DNA of 64,000 nt from Ruegeria profundi. GTDB lineage: Bacteria > Pseudomonadota > Alphaproteobacteria > Rhodobacterales > Rhodobacteraceae. Location: assembly GCF_001507545.1 (NCBI RefSeq), contig NZ_LQBP01000008.1, positions 62,001 to 126,000 of the forward strand. The letters run 5' to 3'. This document shows positions 25,425-34,244 of the stretch, piece by piece. Under the pieces are notes generated by a model that was not told where the DNA came from, did no database searches, and saw only the letters and a list, made by a program, of their open reading frames with translations. Position numbers and translations under genes: made by a program. The stretch's first letter is position 1, and the number at the start of each line of letters is the position of its first letter.

Positions 25425-25480
25425 GTCGGGCTTCCTGAATTTCTGCGTATCGGGCTGAGATAACTGGAAAAGACCAGTCG

Positions 25481-26311
25481 TCAATCGGGCAGTTTGCCTT
25501 CTTTTGTTCCCAAGGCATCGGCAAGGCGCGCTTTGGCCGATCCGGGGCGCAAGGGTTTTTGTTGGCTTTCGTCGGGTGACCAGCCGGTCAGGCAGATCAA
25601 TTCGTATGTTGCCGGCAGCCGCCCTGAAGGGGTCGAGAAGTGGCCGGCATAGATCTCTTGGGCGCGCGAAAAAATCTTCCGTTGTGTGGGGTGTTTCACA
25701 CGCCCGGACAAGCTGTTGGTCTCTCCCATCGCGCGCAGGTCATGCATCAGGTGGGTCAGGTCGCGATATTCCGCCGTCAGACGGGCGGTGTCGGCGACTG
25801 GCAGGGCAAAACCCGCCCGTTGCAGCAAGCCGCCGAGATCGCGCAGTTCGGCCATGGGCGCGATGCGAGGGCTGAGCCCGCCAGTGACTTCTATTTCAGC
25901 CTGTCCAAGAGCCGCGCGCAGCTCGTGCAGGGTTTCGCCTCCCAGACATACCACCAACAGCAACCCATCTGGCCTTAGGGCGCGGTGGCATTGGATCAGT
26001 TGGCCCACGGGATCATTGGCCCAGTGCAGCGCCATGGCGTGGATCACCAGATCATGCGCCTTGGGGTGCAAGGCCAGAACCTCATCATCCGGGATAACCT
26101 GTGCGTTGGTCAGAACATTCTGCCAAATCTGTCGGAACGGCGTCACGATCACCGGGGCCGTGAAGGTTTTGTTAACCATAGAGAGGCGATCCTGCACTTC
26201 GTCCACGGCGGCATGATGCAGGAACAGGGCCTCATCCCGCGCTCGGGCACGGTGCCGGTCAAGTGCCCGGCGGTCGAACAGAGAGGGTGCAGTGGAGTCA
26301 GGCAGCTTCAT
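25481..26311 (-). CDS. SAM-dependent methyltransferase, BioC/NDUFAF5-like
   Basis: The 276-residue product starts SLFDRRALDRHRARA and contains LVIHAMALHWANDPVGQLIQ and CHRALRPDGLLLVVCLGGET, the arrangement of the BioC/NDUFAF5 methyltransferase family. The glycine-rich SAM loop is weak. Alphaproteobacterial members relate to mitochondrial NDUFAF5, a complex I assembly hydroxylase, so this may not make biotin. Its start region overlaps the divergent comF-like start by 20 bases. No other biotin gene is nearby. Confidence 0.82.
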   Translation of the reverse strand: MKLPDSTAPSLFDRRALDRHRARARDEALFLHHAAVDEVQDRLSMVNKTFTAPVIVTPFRQIWQNVLTNAQVIPDDEVLALHPKAHDLVIHAMALHWANDPVGQLIQCHRALRPDGLLLVVCLGGETLHELRAALGQAEIEVTGGLSPRIAPMAELRDLGGLLQRAGFALPVADTARLTAEYRDLTHLMHDLRAMGETNSLSGRVKHPTQRKIFSRAQEIYAGHFSTPSGRLPATYELICLTGWSPDESQQKPLRPGSAKARLADALGTKEGKLPD

Positions 26312-27056
26312 AGGGCGGAATTATCGCATCTTGCAGCGAATTCAAACCGCTGTTCAACTGATCTATCCAGCGCGGTGTCTGGGATGCGGTGATCTGACCG
26401 AAACCGATTTTGGTCTGTGTGGTTCTTGCTGGCGCGATACGCCCTTTATTGGCGGGCTCGTATGCGAAAGTTGCGGCGTTCCCCTGCCGGGCGCGCCAGA
26501 CGGTCATCGAATTGACTGTGATGACTGTATGAAAACACCCCGCCCCTGGAGCGCCGCGCGCGCCGCGCTTTTGTACGAGGGCAAGGCAAGGTCGTTGATT
26601 CTGGCGTTGAAACATGGCGACAGACCGGAATTGGCCCGCCCAGCGGCCAGGTGGATGGCGCAGGCTGGCAGGGACTTGATACGCGATGATATGCTGATTG
26701 CGCCGGTGCCGTTGCATTGGTCGCGATTGGTCAAGCGGCGCTACAACCAGTCGGCGCTGTTGGCGCAGCATCTGGCGCGCGAAACCGGGCTGGACGTTTG
26801 CCCGGACCTTCTGAAGCGTCGGGTCCGGACGCCTGTTCTGGACGGGAAAACCGCAGCGGAACGGGCAGATACCCTGTCAGGCGCGATTTCACTGCACCCC
26901 GGACGCCTGCATCGGATGCAGGGCCGGGATGTGCTGTTGGTGGATGACGTCATGACCTCGGGCGCGACACTGACGGCCTGTGCACGTGTCTGCCGTGAAG
27001 CTGGCGCAAATCATATTTTTGTGTTGGCTCTGGCGCGCGTTGCCAAGGATGCCTAA
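26292..27056 (+). CDS. ComF-family phosphoribosyltransferase-like protein
   Basis: ComF proteins combine a zinc ribbon with a phosphoribosyltransferase fold and are linked to DNA uptake or handling. The 254-residue product has paired cysteines (CLGCG, CGSCW, CESCG, CDDC; about 30-80). The PRPP-binding loop VLLVDDVMTSGATL lies at about 215-230, preceded by RRYNQSALLAQHLARETGL. The start is GTG at 26292, four bases after GAGAGGG; a TTG 13 codons later is an alternative that would remove the overlap with the divergent methyltransferase gene. Confidence 0.88.
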   Translation: MESGSFIGRNYRILQRIQTAVQLIYPARCLGCGDLTETDFGLCGSCWRDTPFIGGLVCESCGVPLPGAPDGHRIDCDDCMKTPRPWSAARAALLYEGKARSLILALKHGDRPELARPAARWMAQAGRDLIRDDMLIAPVPLHWSRLVKRRYNQSALLAQHLARETGLDVCPDLLKRRVRTPVLDGKTAAERADTLSGAISLHPGRLHRMQGRDVLLVDDVMTSGATLTACARVCREAGANHIFVLALARVAKDA

Positions 27057-27092
27057 TTCGCACAAGATTGTAAAAAATCTGAAGGACAAGAA

Positions 27093-27350
27093 ATGAAACC
27101 GGTTGAAATCTACACCTCGCCGCTGTGCGGCTACTGCCACGCGGCCAAACGTCTGCTGAAACAGAAGAAAGTTCAGTTCAAAGAAGTCGATGTGCTGATA
27201 CATCCCAAACGCAAGCCCGAAATGATCAAGCGCGCGGGCGGCAAACGCACCGTGCCGCAGATTTTCATCGGTTCACAACATGTCGGCGGCTGCGATGAGC
27301 TCTATGAACTTGAGCGGCAGGGCAAGCTGGACCGTCTGCTGGCAGCTTGA
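27093..27350 (+). CDS. grxC: Glutaredoxin 3
   Basis: Glutaredoxin reduces disulfides and glutathionylated proteins with glutathione. The 85-residue protein has a dithiol active site CGYC (residues 12-15) in VEIYTSPLCGYCHAAKRLL, the GSH-binding TVPQIFIG segment and GGCDELYELE, as in GrxC. Its stop overlaps the following nitrilase-family gene by one base, and comF lies 36 bases upstream. Confidence 0.95.
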   Translation: MKPVEIYTSPLCGYCHAAKRLLKQKKVQFKEVDVLIHPKRKPEMIKRAGGKRTVPQIFIGSQHVGGCDELYELERQGKLDRLLAA

Positions 27351-28180
27351 TGAAATCCGCGCTGCTGCAACTCACCTCGTCTGATGATCCGGTCGAAAAC
27401 CTGGCGACCGTTCGCGGCCTGTTGGCCGAGGCGGCAGGCCAGGGCGCGCGGTTCGTTCTGACACCTGAGGTGACGAATTGTGTCTCTACCAGCACAACGC
27501 GGCAGCGCGCGGTTCTTCAGCACGAAGAAGATGACATCACGCTCGCGGGCCTGCGCGATCAGGCCGCTGAGCTGGGCGTTTGGCTGTTGATCGGCTCGCT
27601 TGGGATCAAAACCCATGACGCTGACGGACGCTTTGCCAACCGCTCCTTCCTGATCGACCCGCAAGGGCAGATCGTGGCAAAGTACGACAAGATTCATATG
27701 TTCGACGTGCAAGTCACCGAGTCTGAGACGTTCCGCGAATCAAAGAACTACCGCCCGGGTGATAAGGCCGTTTTGGCCCAGACCGACTTTGGTGCGATTG
27801 GGATGACCATCTGCTACGATATTCGGTTTCCACATCTCTATGCGTCTTTGGCGCAAGCAGGCGCGCGGATTCTTACTGTTCCGGCTGCATTTTCCCCAGT
27901 GACCGGCGCAGCGCATTGGGAATCGCTGCTGCGTGCACGGGCGATTGAGAATGGCGCATGGGTGCTGGCACCAGCGCAAACCGGAGAGCACGCGAAAACC
28001 CGTGGAAAGACCCGCCACACATACGGCCACAGTATGGTCGTGGCCCCGTGGGGAGAGGTCGTTGTCGACGCAGGGACCGATCCGGGCATTCACTTTTTCG
28101 ATTTGGATGATAATCCTGTGGCTGAGGCGCGTCGCCGCGTGCCCTCGTTGACGCACACCCGTCGTTTTGACGGGCCCTGA
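27350..28180 (+). CDS. Carbon-nitrogen hydrolase (nitrilase superfamily, Nit1-like amidase)
   Basis: The 276-residue product has the nitrilase catalytic triad: Glu about residue 40 (FVLTPEVTN), Lys about 114 (KYDKIHMFDV) and Cys about 155 (IGMTICYDIRFP). A conserved GHSMVVAPWGEVV segment follows. It resembles Nit1/NitFhit-type and deaminated-glutathione amidases; with grxC next to it, a role in removing deaminated glutathione is plausible but inferred. The ATG at 27350 overlaps the grxC stop. Confidence 0.9.
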   Translation: MKSALLQLTSSDDPVENLATVRGLLAEAAGQGARFVLTPEVTNCVSTSTTRQRAVLQHEEDDITLAGLRDQAAELGVWLLIGSLGIKTHDADGRFANRSFLIDPQGQIVAKYDKIHMFDVQVTESETFRESKNYRPGDKAVLAQTDFGAIGMTICYDIRFPHLYASLAQAGARILTVPAAFSPVTGAAHWESLLRARAIENGAWVLAPAQTGEHAKTRGKTRHTYGHSMVVAPWGEVVVDAGTDPGIHFFDLDDNPVAEARRRVPSLTHTRRFDGP

Positions 28181-28194
28181 TCCAGAATCGGACC

Positions 28195-28635
28195 ATGACA
28201 GACGATCACAATGCCCTCGCGGTCACGCTGTTCAGCGAGATCCTGACCGCAGACCAGCTATTGCGCAACCGGCTCAGCCGGGTGCTGCCAAAGGGCATGG
28301 AGATTTCACATTTCTCGGTTCTGAACCATCTGGTCTTTGTGGGCGACGAACGGTCGCCTGCGCAACTGGCAAGCACGTTCCACGTCACGCGCGGGGCGAT
28401 GACCAACACTCTGGCCAAGTTGGAATGGGCCGGATACATCCACATCCGTCCCGATTGGGACGATGCTCGCCGCAAGATGGTCGCGATCAGCCCCGCTGGA
28501 CGTCGCGCGCGCGATCAGGCAATCGCGTCAATTGCGCCGATGATCAACCGCGTGGTTGAAGAGTTAGGTGTTGAGCGCGTGCGCAGCACGTTGCCGGTGC
28601 TGCGCGATCTGCGCATCCAGTTGGAAGGCGAATAG
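28195..28635 (+). CDS. MarR-family transcriptional regulator
   Basis: MarR proteins are dimeric winged-helix repressors of stress, efflux or catabolic genes. The 146-residue product has the winged helix (about 48-105) with ISHFSVLNHLVFVGDERSPA, ASTFHVTRGAMTNTLAKLEW, and the wing DWDDARRKMVAISPAGRR. Helices at both ends would form the dimer interface. It follows the amidase gene by 14 bases and is convergent with ubiG. No ligand can be read from sequence. Confidence 0.9.
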   Translation: MTDDHNALAVTLFSEILTADQLLRNRLSRVLPKGMEISHFSVLNHLVFVGDERSPAQLASTFHVTRGAMTNTLAKLEWAGYIHIRPDWDDARRKMVAISPAGRRARDQAIASIAPMINRVVEELGVERVRSTLPVLRDLRIQLEGE

Positions 28636-28637
28636 CT

Positions 28638-29384
28638 TTAGCTTGGCTTCACACTCGCCGTCACATAGTTCACGCTCAAATCCCGGTCTGAGATCGACCA
28701 GCTCCAGAGAATCGGATTGAAGACAAAGCCTTTGCGATCTACCGGCTCCAAACCCGCCTGACGCAGCAGGTCGAACAACTCGTCGGGCGTGATGAACTTG
28801 CTCCACTCATGCGTGCCGCGCGGCAGCCAGCGCATGACCACTTCGGCCCCGAAAATAGCCATCGCATATGATTTCGGGTTGCGGTTGATGGTCGAGCAGA
28901 TCTGCAGCCCGCCGGGTTTTAGCAGTTGTTGTGTTGCGGTTAGATACGAGAGCGGATCGGCCACGTGCTCGACCACTTCCATGTTAAGAACAACATCGAA
29001 TTGCTCACCTGCGGCAGCCATGTCTTCGGCCGTGGTGTGGCGGTAATCGATCTCAAGCCCGGATTGCTCGGCATGAATGCGGGCGACGGGCAAATTGCGT
29101 TCAGCTGCGTCCGCGCCAACAACCTTGGCGCCCAAACGGGCCATGGGTTCGCTCAGCAACCCACCACCGCAACCGATATCCAGTAGGCGAAGGCCTTCGA
29201 AAGGCTTAGGCGACTTTAAATCCCGGTCGAATTCTCCTGCGATCTGCTGTGTGATATAGTCAAGACGGCAGGGATTCAGCATGTGCAGAGGCTTGAATTT
29301 CCCATGCGGGTCCCACCATTCCGCGGCCATCGCCTCGAATTTTGCGATCTCGGACGGGTCCACAGTATTCGGATGCGCTTGCAT
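28638..29384 (-). CDS. ubiG: Ubiquinone biosynthesis O-methyltransferase UbiG
   Basis: UbiG does both O-methylation steps in ubiquinone synthesis. The 248-residue product has [20 protein letters not shown] and PLHMLNP at the amino end, the SAM loop [20 protein letters not shown] and post-motifs [13 protein letters not shown] and [16 protein letters not shown]. All are diagnostic of UbiG. It is divergent from pip with about 48 bases between, and convergent with the marR-type gene. Confidence 0.96.
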   Translation of the reverse strand: MQAHPNTVDPSEIAKFEAMAAEWWDPHGKFKPLHMLNPCRLDYITQQIAGEFDRDLKSPKPFEGLRLLDIGCGGGLLSEPMARLGAKVVGADAAERNLPVARIHAEQSGLEIDYRHTTAEDMAAAGEQFDVVLNMEVVEHVADPLSYLTATQQLLKPGGLQICSTINRNPKSYAMAIFGAEVVMRWLPRGTHEWSKFITPDELFDLLRQAGLEPVDRKGFVFNPILWSWSISDRDLSVNYVTASVKPS

Positions 29385-29432
29385 TCCTGTCTCCGTATGC
29401 TCTTTTACGTTAAAGGACTATATAGGGCGATA

Positions 29433-30410
29433 ATGGACAAGTACCCGGACCAAAAGCGCGCAGTGCAATATCTGTACCCGCCGATCGACCCGTTCGATCA
29501 GCGCATGGTCGATGTTGGCGAAGGCCACCGTATCTATATGGAACAGTGCGGCAATCCCAATGGCGTGCCGGTTGTGGTCCTGCACGGTGGGCCGGGGGGC
29601 GGCTGCAGCCCGGCGATGCGCCGCTATTTTGACCCGAATACGTACCGGGTGATTCTGTTTGATCAACGCGGGTGCGGTCGATCCCGGCCACACGCATCAG
29701 TGACCGACAACACCACTTGGCATCTGGTGGCTGACATAGAACGGCTTCGAACCCTGCTGGATATCGACGACTGGACCGTGTTTGGCGGCAGTTGGGGCGC
29801 CACACTGGCGTTGATCTACGCGCAGGCGCATCCCGATCGCGTGAACCGATTGGTGCTGCGCGGTGTCTTTTTGGCCACGCAGGCCGAATTGGATTGGTTC
29901 TACGGCGGTGGGGCCGGCAAGTTCTGGCCCGAGCAGTGGGCAAAGTTCACCGCGCTGCTGACCGAGGGCGAGCTGTCCGACACAATCGGCGCCTACAACA
30001 AACGGCTCTTCTCGGGGGATCGCGCCACTGAAATCCTTTACGCGCGGGCCTGGTCCGCGTGGGAGAACGCCTTGGCGTCGATTCACGCGCAAGGCGGGGT
30101 CGGGGAAAGCCCTGGTGAATACGCGCGTGCCTTTGCGCGGCTGGAGAATCACTATTTCATGAATGCTGCTTTCCTTCAGAAGGATGGGCAGATCCTCGAC
30201 CAGATTGGAAAGATCGCACACATCCCGGGACATATCGTGCAGGGCCGTTATGACATGATCTGTCCGCCGCAGGCCGCGTGGGCCCTTGCTGATCGCTGGC
30301 CCAATGCCGAGCTGAAGATGGTACGCAACGCGGGCCACGCTCTGTCTGAACCCGGCATCAGTGCCGAGTTGGTTCGAATCATGGACCGCGTGGCCGAGGG
30401 GGTAGCATGA
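29433..30410 (+). CDS. pip: Prolyl iminopeptidase
   Basis: This alpha/beta hydrolase removes amino-terminal proline from peptides in the cytoplasm. The 325-residue product has the oxyanion motif VVLHGGPGGGCSP, the FDQRGCGRSRPHA segment, the nucleophile in VFGGSWGATLALIYA (Ser about 120), and a late Asp/His region (GRYDMICPPQAAW, NAGHALSE). The frame is open upstream, but the ATG at 29433 gives the usual family start. Its stop overlaps the next gene (ATGA), linking it to a peptide-binding-like protein. Confidence 0.94.
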   Translation: MDKYPDQKRAVQYLYPPIDPFDQRMVDVGEGHRIYMEQCGNPNGVPVVVLHGGPGGGCSPAMRRYFDPNTYRVILFDQRGCGRSRPHASVTDNTTWHLVADIERLRTLLDIDDWTVFGGSWGATLALIYAQAHPDRVNRLVLRGVFLATQAELDWFYGGGAGKFWPEQWAKFTALLTEGELSDTIGAYNKRLFSGDRATEILYARAWSAWENALASIHAQGGVGESPGEYARAFARLENHYFMNAAFLQKDGQILDQIGKIAHIPGHIVQGRYDMICPPQAAWALADRWPNAELKMVRNAGHALSEPGISAELVRIMDRVAEGVA

Positions 30411-31228
30411 CCCGGATTGACCGCCGCGCTCTGTTCGCCTCGGGTGCCGCGGCTGCCTTGTTAGCGGCGACGGGTAAGTCACTGGCGGATACGCCAAAGG
30501 CGGGGGGTGCTCTACGATTGGCCGTGCCGCGCGACGATAGTCTGGAGCTGGTGGCGCGCGGGGCTGTTTTTGATACGCTGACCGAGATTGCGCCCGACGG
30601 CACGTTGCGCGGCGAATTGGCGACTGGCTGGCATACCGATGCCGAAGCGCGTGTCTGGCGTTTTGACCTGCGAAAGGGTGTTACCTTCCACGACGGCGCA
30701 CCGCTGGAAGCCGCCGATGTGGTGGCTGTTCTGAGTGAGGTCGGACAAGCTGAGGCACTTGCTGCAGATTCGGTTCGGCTGGAGCTTGCCGAGGCTAACC
30801 CGGGCTTGCCATTCCTTCTGGCTGACAACCGCTTTGTCATCACCCGGGGCGGACAGGGCGTAACGCCGCTGAACAAGGCAAACGGCACCGGATGCTACCG
30901 GGTGGAACGCGCGGATGACGATCGTCACTTCCTGGGCCGCAAAGTGTCCGGGCATTATAAGGACGGTTCGGCAGGGTGGGCGGAGACGATCGAAATCATC
31001 GTTATCCCCGATGCCCGCATCCGGGCCGAGGCGCTGCGGGACGGATATGTCGATGTGGCCGCTTTGCCGGCAGGTGACGGTCTGAAAAACCAGCGTGGGT
31101 TGCGATATTTCCCAAGCGAATCGAACATGGCGCTGGCCGTGGCACCGCATGTGGGTATGCCGCGTCAGATTGCTACGGGCCGCGCGCTTGATGATGGCCG
31201 CATAGCCGAACGGTGGTGGTTGGCGTAA
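30407..31228 (+). CDS. Short SBP_bac_5-like (peptide-binding) protein with Tat-like signal
   Basis: The product begins with a twin-arginine-like signal ([17 protein letters not shown]), then the ABC peptide-binding family start ([20 protein letters not shown]) and the diagnostic [19 protein letters not shown]. It ends at 273 residues, about half the usual ~500, so the second lobe is missing, and no permease or ATPase gene is adjacent. The frame is clean with no frameshift seen. It could be a shortened family member kept in this group, or a decayed gene. Coupling to pip hints at peptide handling. Confidence 0.78.
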   Translation: MTRIDRRALFASGAAAALLAATGKSLADTPKAGGALRLAVPRDDSLELVARGAVFDTLTEIAPDGTLRGELATGWHTDAEARVWRFDLRKGVTFHDGAPLEAADVVAVLSEVGQAEALAADSVRLELAEANPGLPFLLADNRFVITRGGQGVTPLNKANGTGCYRVERADDDRHFLGRKVSGHYKDGSAGWAETIEIIVIPDARIRAEALRDGYVDVAALPAGDGLKNQRGLRYFPSESNMALAVAPHVGMPRQIATGRALDDGRIAERWWLA

Positions 31229-31241
31229 ATCAGGCCACGCA

Positions 31242-31359
31242 ACGCGCTAGGGGTTGCAGATTCGGGAAACCGCGCGTATATGCAGGTGCAACAGCGGCGT
31301 GTCGGGCTTCGGTCCGGGGCTCCACCGGAAAGTTCGACGGGCCGCGCGCCCGTTTTTTT
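31242..31359 (+). promoter_or_regulatory. Structured leader with terminator-like hairpin before rimP-nusA-infB
   Basis: The 158-base gap before rimP holds two strong structures. ACGCGC (31242) pairs with GCGCGT (31272). Then ACGGGC (31337) pairs with GCCCGT (31347) and is followed by seven T. The second looks like an intrinsic terminator 28 bases before the rimP start. It may end the upstream pip transcript or act as an attenuator for the nusA operon. NusA autoregulates its operon in other bacteria. Confidence 0.6.
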
Positions 31360-31386
31360 GTGCCCGTTCGAAGGGTAGAGCACCAG

Positions 31387-31977
31387 ATGACAAATGACCT
31401 GATAGCCAAGGCAGCCATAGACCGGCGACTCGCGGAAATCATTACGCCCGTGATCGAGGATTTGGGGTACGAGCTTGTCCGCATCCGCTTGATGAGCGGC
31501 AAGCAGACCACGCTGCAGATCATGGCAGACAAGCCCGACGGTGGTATCGAAGTTGATGATTGCGCCGAGATTTCCAACGCCGTCAGCGCCACGCTGGATG
31601 TCGAGGATCCGATCCTTGACGCCTATACGCTGGAAGTGTCCAGCCCGGGCATCGATCGACCCCTGACGCGTCTGAAGGACTTTGAGATGTTCGAAGGGTA
31701 TGAGGCCAAGATCGAGACTGCTGAACTGATCGACGGTCGTCGGCGGTTTAAAGGGGAACTGGCCGGGATCGAAGGGAATGAGGTTCTGATCAACATCCCC
31801 GAAGGGAGTGAGACCATCACCATCGGTCTGCAATTCGACTGGCTGAGCGACGCCAAGCTGGTCCTGACCGATGACCTGATCAAGGAAATGCTGCGCCAGC
31901 GCAAAGATGCGGGTGCCCTGAACGAAAACGCTTTCGACGAGATTGAGACCGAAGGGTCCGAAGAGGAGACGAACTGA
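31387..31977 (+). CDS. rimP: Ribosome maturation factor RimP
   Basis: RimP is needed for 30S subunit maturation. The 196-residue product has the RimP domain (about 8-160): [20 protein letters not shown], the [19 protein letters not shown] segment, and [20 protein letters not shown], which is diagnostic. An acidic tail follows. The ATG at 31387 is chosen because the upstream frame runs through the leader. Its stop shares a base with the nusA start, the usual rimP-nusA-infB order. Confidence 0.95.
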   Translation: MTNDLIAKAAIDRRLAEIITPVIEDLGYELVRIRLMSGKQTTLQIMADKPDGGIEVDDCAEISNAVSATLDVEDPILDAYTLEVSSPGIDRPLTRLKDFEMFEGYEAKIETAELIDGRRRFKGELAGIEGNEVLINIPEGSETITIGLQFDWLSDAKLVLTDDLIKEMLRQRKDAGALNENAFDEIETEGSEEETN

Positions 31978-33590
31978 TGGCAATCACCTCAGCCAACCAG
32001 CTGGAGCTGCTGCAGACCGCCGAGGCCGTGGCCCGCGAAAAGATGATCGACCCCGGTCTGGTTGTCGAAGCGATGGAAGAATCGCTCGCCCGTGCCGCCA
32101 AGAGCCGTTACGGCGCCGAGATGGACATCCGCGTGTCAATCGACCGCAAGACTGGCAAGGCGACCTTTACCCGCGTCCGCACAGTGGTCGAGGATGAGGA
32201 GCTTGAGAACTATCAGGCTGAGATGACCGTCGAACAGGCGCGCCAGTACATGGAGTCGCCCGAGGTTGGTGACGTTTTCGTCGAAGAAGTGCCGCCGGTT
32301 GAAATGGGCCGCATCGCGGCTCAGTCCGCCAAGCAGGTGATTCTGCAAAAGGTCCGCGAAGCTGAGCGGGATCGCCAGTACGAAGAATTCAAGGATCGCG
32401 CCGGTACAATCATCAACGGTGCTGTCAAACGCGAAGAGTTCGGCAATGTCATCGTCGATCTGGGTGGGGCCGAAGCTGTTCTGCGCCGCAACGACAAGAT
32501 CGGTCGCGAAAGCTATCGCCCGAATGATCGCGTGCGGGCGTATATCAAGGAAGTCCGCCGCGAGGTTCGTGGCCACCAGATCTTCCTGTCGCGCACCGCG
32601 CCGGAATTCATGGCCGAGCTGTTCAAGATGGAAGTGCCGGAAATCTATGATGGCATCATCGAGGTCAAGGCTGTGGCCCGTGATCCCGGTTCGCGTGCCA
32701 AGATTGCCGTGATTTCTTATGATGGCTCGATCGACCCCGTCGGTGCCTGCGTTGGTATGCGCGGCAGCCGCGTGCAGGCCGTTGTGAACGAATTGCAGGG
32801 TGAAAAGATCGACATCATCCCGTGGAACGAAGACCAGCCGACATTCCTTGTGAATGCGCTTCAGCCCGCCGAGGTTTCCAAGGTGGTTTTGGACGAAGAA
32901 GCCGGCAAGATCGAAGTCGTGGTACCTGAGGAGCAGCTGAGCCTCGCCATCGGTCGCCGCGGTCAGAACGTGCGTCTGGCCAGCCAGTTGACCGGCCTGG
33001 ACATTGACATCATGACCGAAGCCGAAGAATCGGCACGTCGTCAGAAGGAATTCGAGGCGCGCACCAAGCTGTTCATGGATAGCCTGGATCTGGACGAATT
33101 CTTTGCGCAGCTGCTGGTTTCTGAAGGCTTTACCAACCTCGAAGAGGTGGCCTATGTCGAGATCGATGAGTTGCTGGTCATCGACGGTGTCGACGAAGGG
33201 ACCGCGCAAGAACTTCAGACCCGTGCGCGCGAGTTTCTGGAAGCACAGGCCAAGGCGGCGCTGGACAGTGCGCGGGCGCTGGGCGCCGAGGATAGCCTTA
33301 TTGAATTCGAAGGCCTCACACCCCAGATGGTAGAAGCGCTGGCCAAAGACGACGTGAAGACGTTGGAAGATTTCGCAACCTGCGCCGACTGGGAACTGGC
33401 TGGCGGCTGGACGACCGTCGACGGTGAGCGGGTCAAAGATGACGGTGTGCTTGAACCTTTTGGTGTTTCTTTGGAAGAAGCGCAGGATTTGGTCATGACC
33501 GCACGCATCATGCTAGGTTGGGTTGACCCGGCCGAGTTGGCGCAGACCGAAGAAGATGGCGAGTCTGTAGATGAGGAGGCCGAGGCCTGA
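31977..33590 (+). CDS. nusA: Transcription termination/antitermination factor NusA
   Basis: NusA binds RNA polymerase and controls pausing, termination and antitermination. The 537-residue product has the amino-terminal polymerase-binding domain (1-125), an S1 domain (about 135-200) and two KH domains (about 230-345, [18 protein letters not shown] and [17 protein letters not shown]). Helix-hairpin-helix repeats follow at about 365-520 ([16 protein letters not shown]). The acidic carboxyl end is typical. Coupled by one base to rimP and followed by the ylxR-like gene. Confidence 0.97.
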   Translation: MAITSANQLELLQTAEAVAREKMIDPGLVVEAMEESLARAAKSRYGAEMDIRVSIDRKTGKATFTRVRTVVEDEELENYQAEMTVEQARQYMESPEVGDVFVEEVPPVEMGRIAAQSAKQVILQKVREAERDRQYEEFKDRAGTIINGAVKREEFGNVIVDLGGAEAVLRRNDKIGRESYRPNDRVRAYIKEVRREVRGHQIFLSRTAPEFMAELFKMEVPEIYDGIIEVKAVARDPGSRAKIAVISYDGSIDPVGACVGMRGSRVQAVVNELQGEKIDIIPWNEDQPTFLVNALQPAEVSKVVLDEEAGKIEVVVPEEQLSLAIGRRGQNVRLASQLTGLDIDIMTEAEESARRQKEFEARTKLFMDSLDLDEFFAQLLVSEGFTNLEEVAYVEIDELLVIDGVDEGTAQELQTRAREFLEAQAKAALDSARALGAEDSLIEFEGLTPQMVEALAKDDVKTLEDFATCADWELAGGWTTVDGERVKDDGVLEPFGVSLEEAQDLVMTARIMLGWVDPAELAQTEEDGESVDEEAEA

Positions 33591-33612
33591 TCTCAGGTCT
33601 CGGGGTAGGCGC

Positions 33613-34236
33613 ATGGGTCGCGGTGGCGTCCATAAAGATCGGTCCGAAGGACCTGAGCGTAAGTGCATCGCCACGGGCGAGGTGCAACCCAAATACGGGT
33701 TGATCCGCTTTGTGACGGGGCCGGACGGTCAGGTCTATCCGGATGTCGCGGCGAAATTGCCGGGGCGCGGGGTCTATGTGTCGGCAGATCGAACGGCCTT
33801 GGATAAGGCGGTGGGCAAAAAACTGTTCGCGCGCGGGTTCAAGTCTCAGGTAAATGTGCCTCAGGACTTGGTGGACGAGGTCGAAAAGCAGGTCTCACGC
33901 CGTGTGATCGAGTTGTTGAGCCTGGCACGCAAGTCCGGCGATGCTGTCGCCGGATACGAGAAAGTCAAGACGTGGCTGGACCGGGAAGAGGCCCAGGTAT
34001 TGATTCAGGCCGCTGATGGATCGGGGCGCGGAAAGTCGAAACTCAGCACGCCGCACTTCGGAAAATACATCGGCTGGCTGACGGCGGACGAGTTAGGACA
34101 GGCTTTTGGGCGCCAAACGGTGATTCATGCGGCCTTGGCCTCTGGTGGACTCGCCAAACGTGTTGTAGAGGAAGCGCAGCGCCTGCGTGGCTTGCGCGAA
34201 ACGGATGACGGCGGCAGGGGCCGCGCGGAAGGGTAA
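33613..34236 (+). CDS. YlxR-family (DUF448) RNA-binding protein with L7Ae-like domain
   Basis: The 207-residue product has the YlxR domain (about 10-80): [20 protein letters not shown] and [12 protein letters not shown]. An L7Ae-like RNA-binding domain follows (about 95-180, [20 protein letters not shown]). This fused form between nusA and infB is common in alphaproteobacteria. The ATG at 33613 begins 22 bases after nusA; an earlier frame start lies inside nusA. The role is likely in ribosome or RNA handling, not proven. Confidence 0.9.
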   Translation: MGRGGVHKDRSEGPERKCIATGEVQPKYGLIRFVTGPDGQVYPDVAAKLPGRGVYVSADRTALDKAVGKKLFARGFKSQVNVPQDLVDEVEKQVSRRVIELLSLARKSGDAVAGYEKVKTWLDREEAQVLIQAADGSGRGKSKLSTPHFGKYIGWLTADELGQAFGRQTVIHAALASGGLAKRVVEEAQRLRGLRETDDGGRGRAEG

Positions 34237-34244
34237 GAAGCTTT

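Noticed and set aside
32136-33209. Minus-strand frame of 357 codons opposite nusA
   Set aside because: It lies wholly inside nusA and has no motif or ribosome site of its own.
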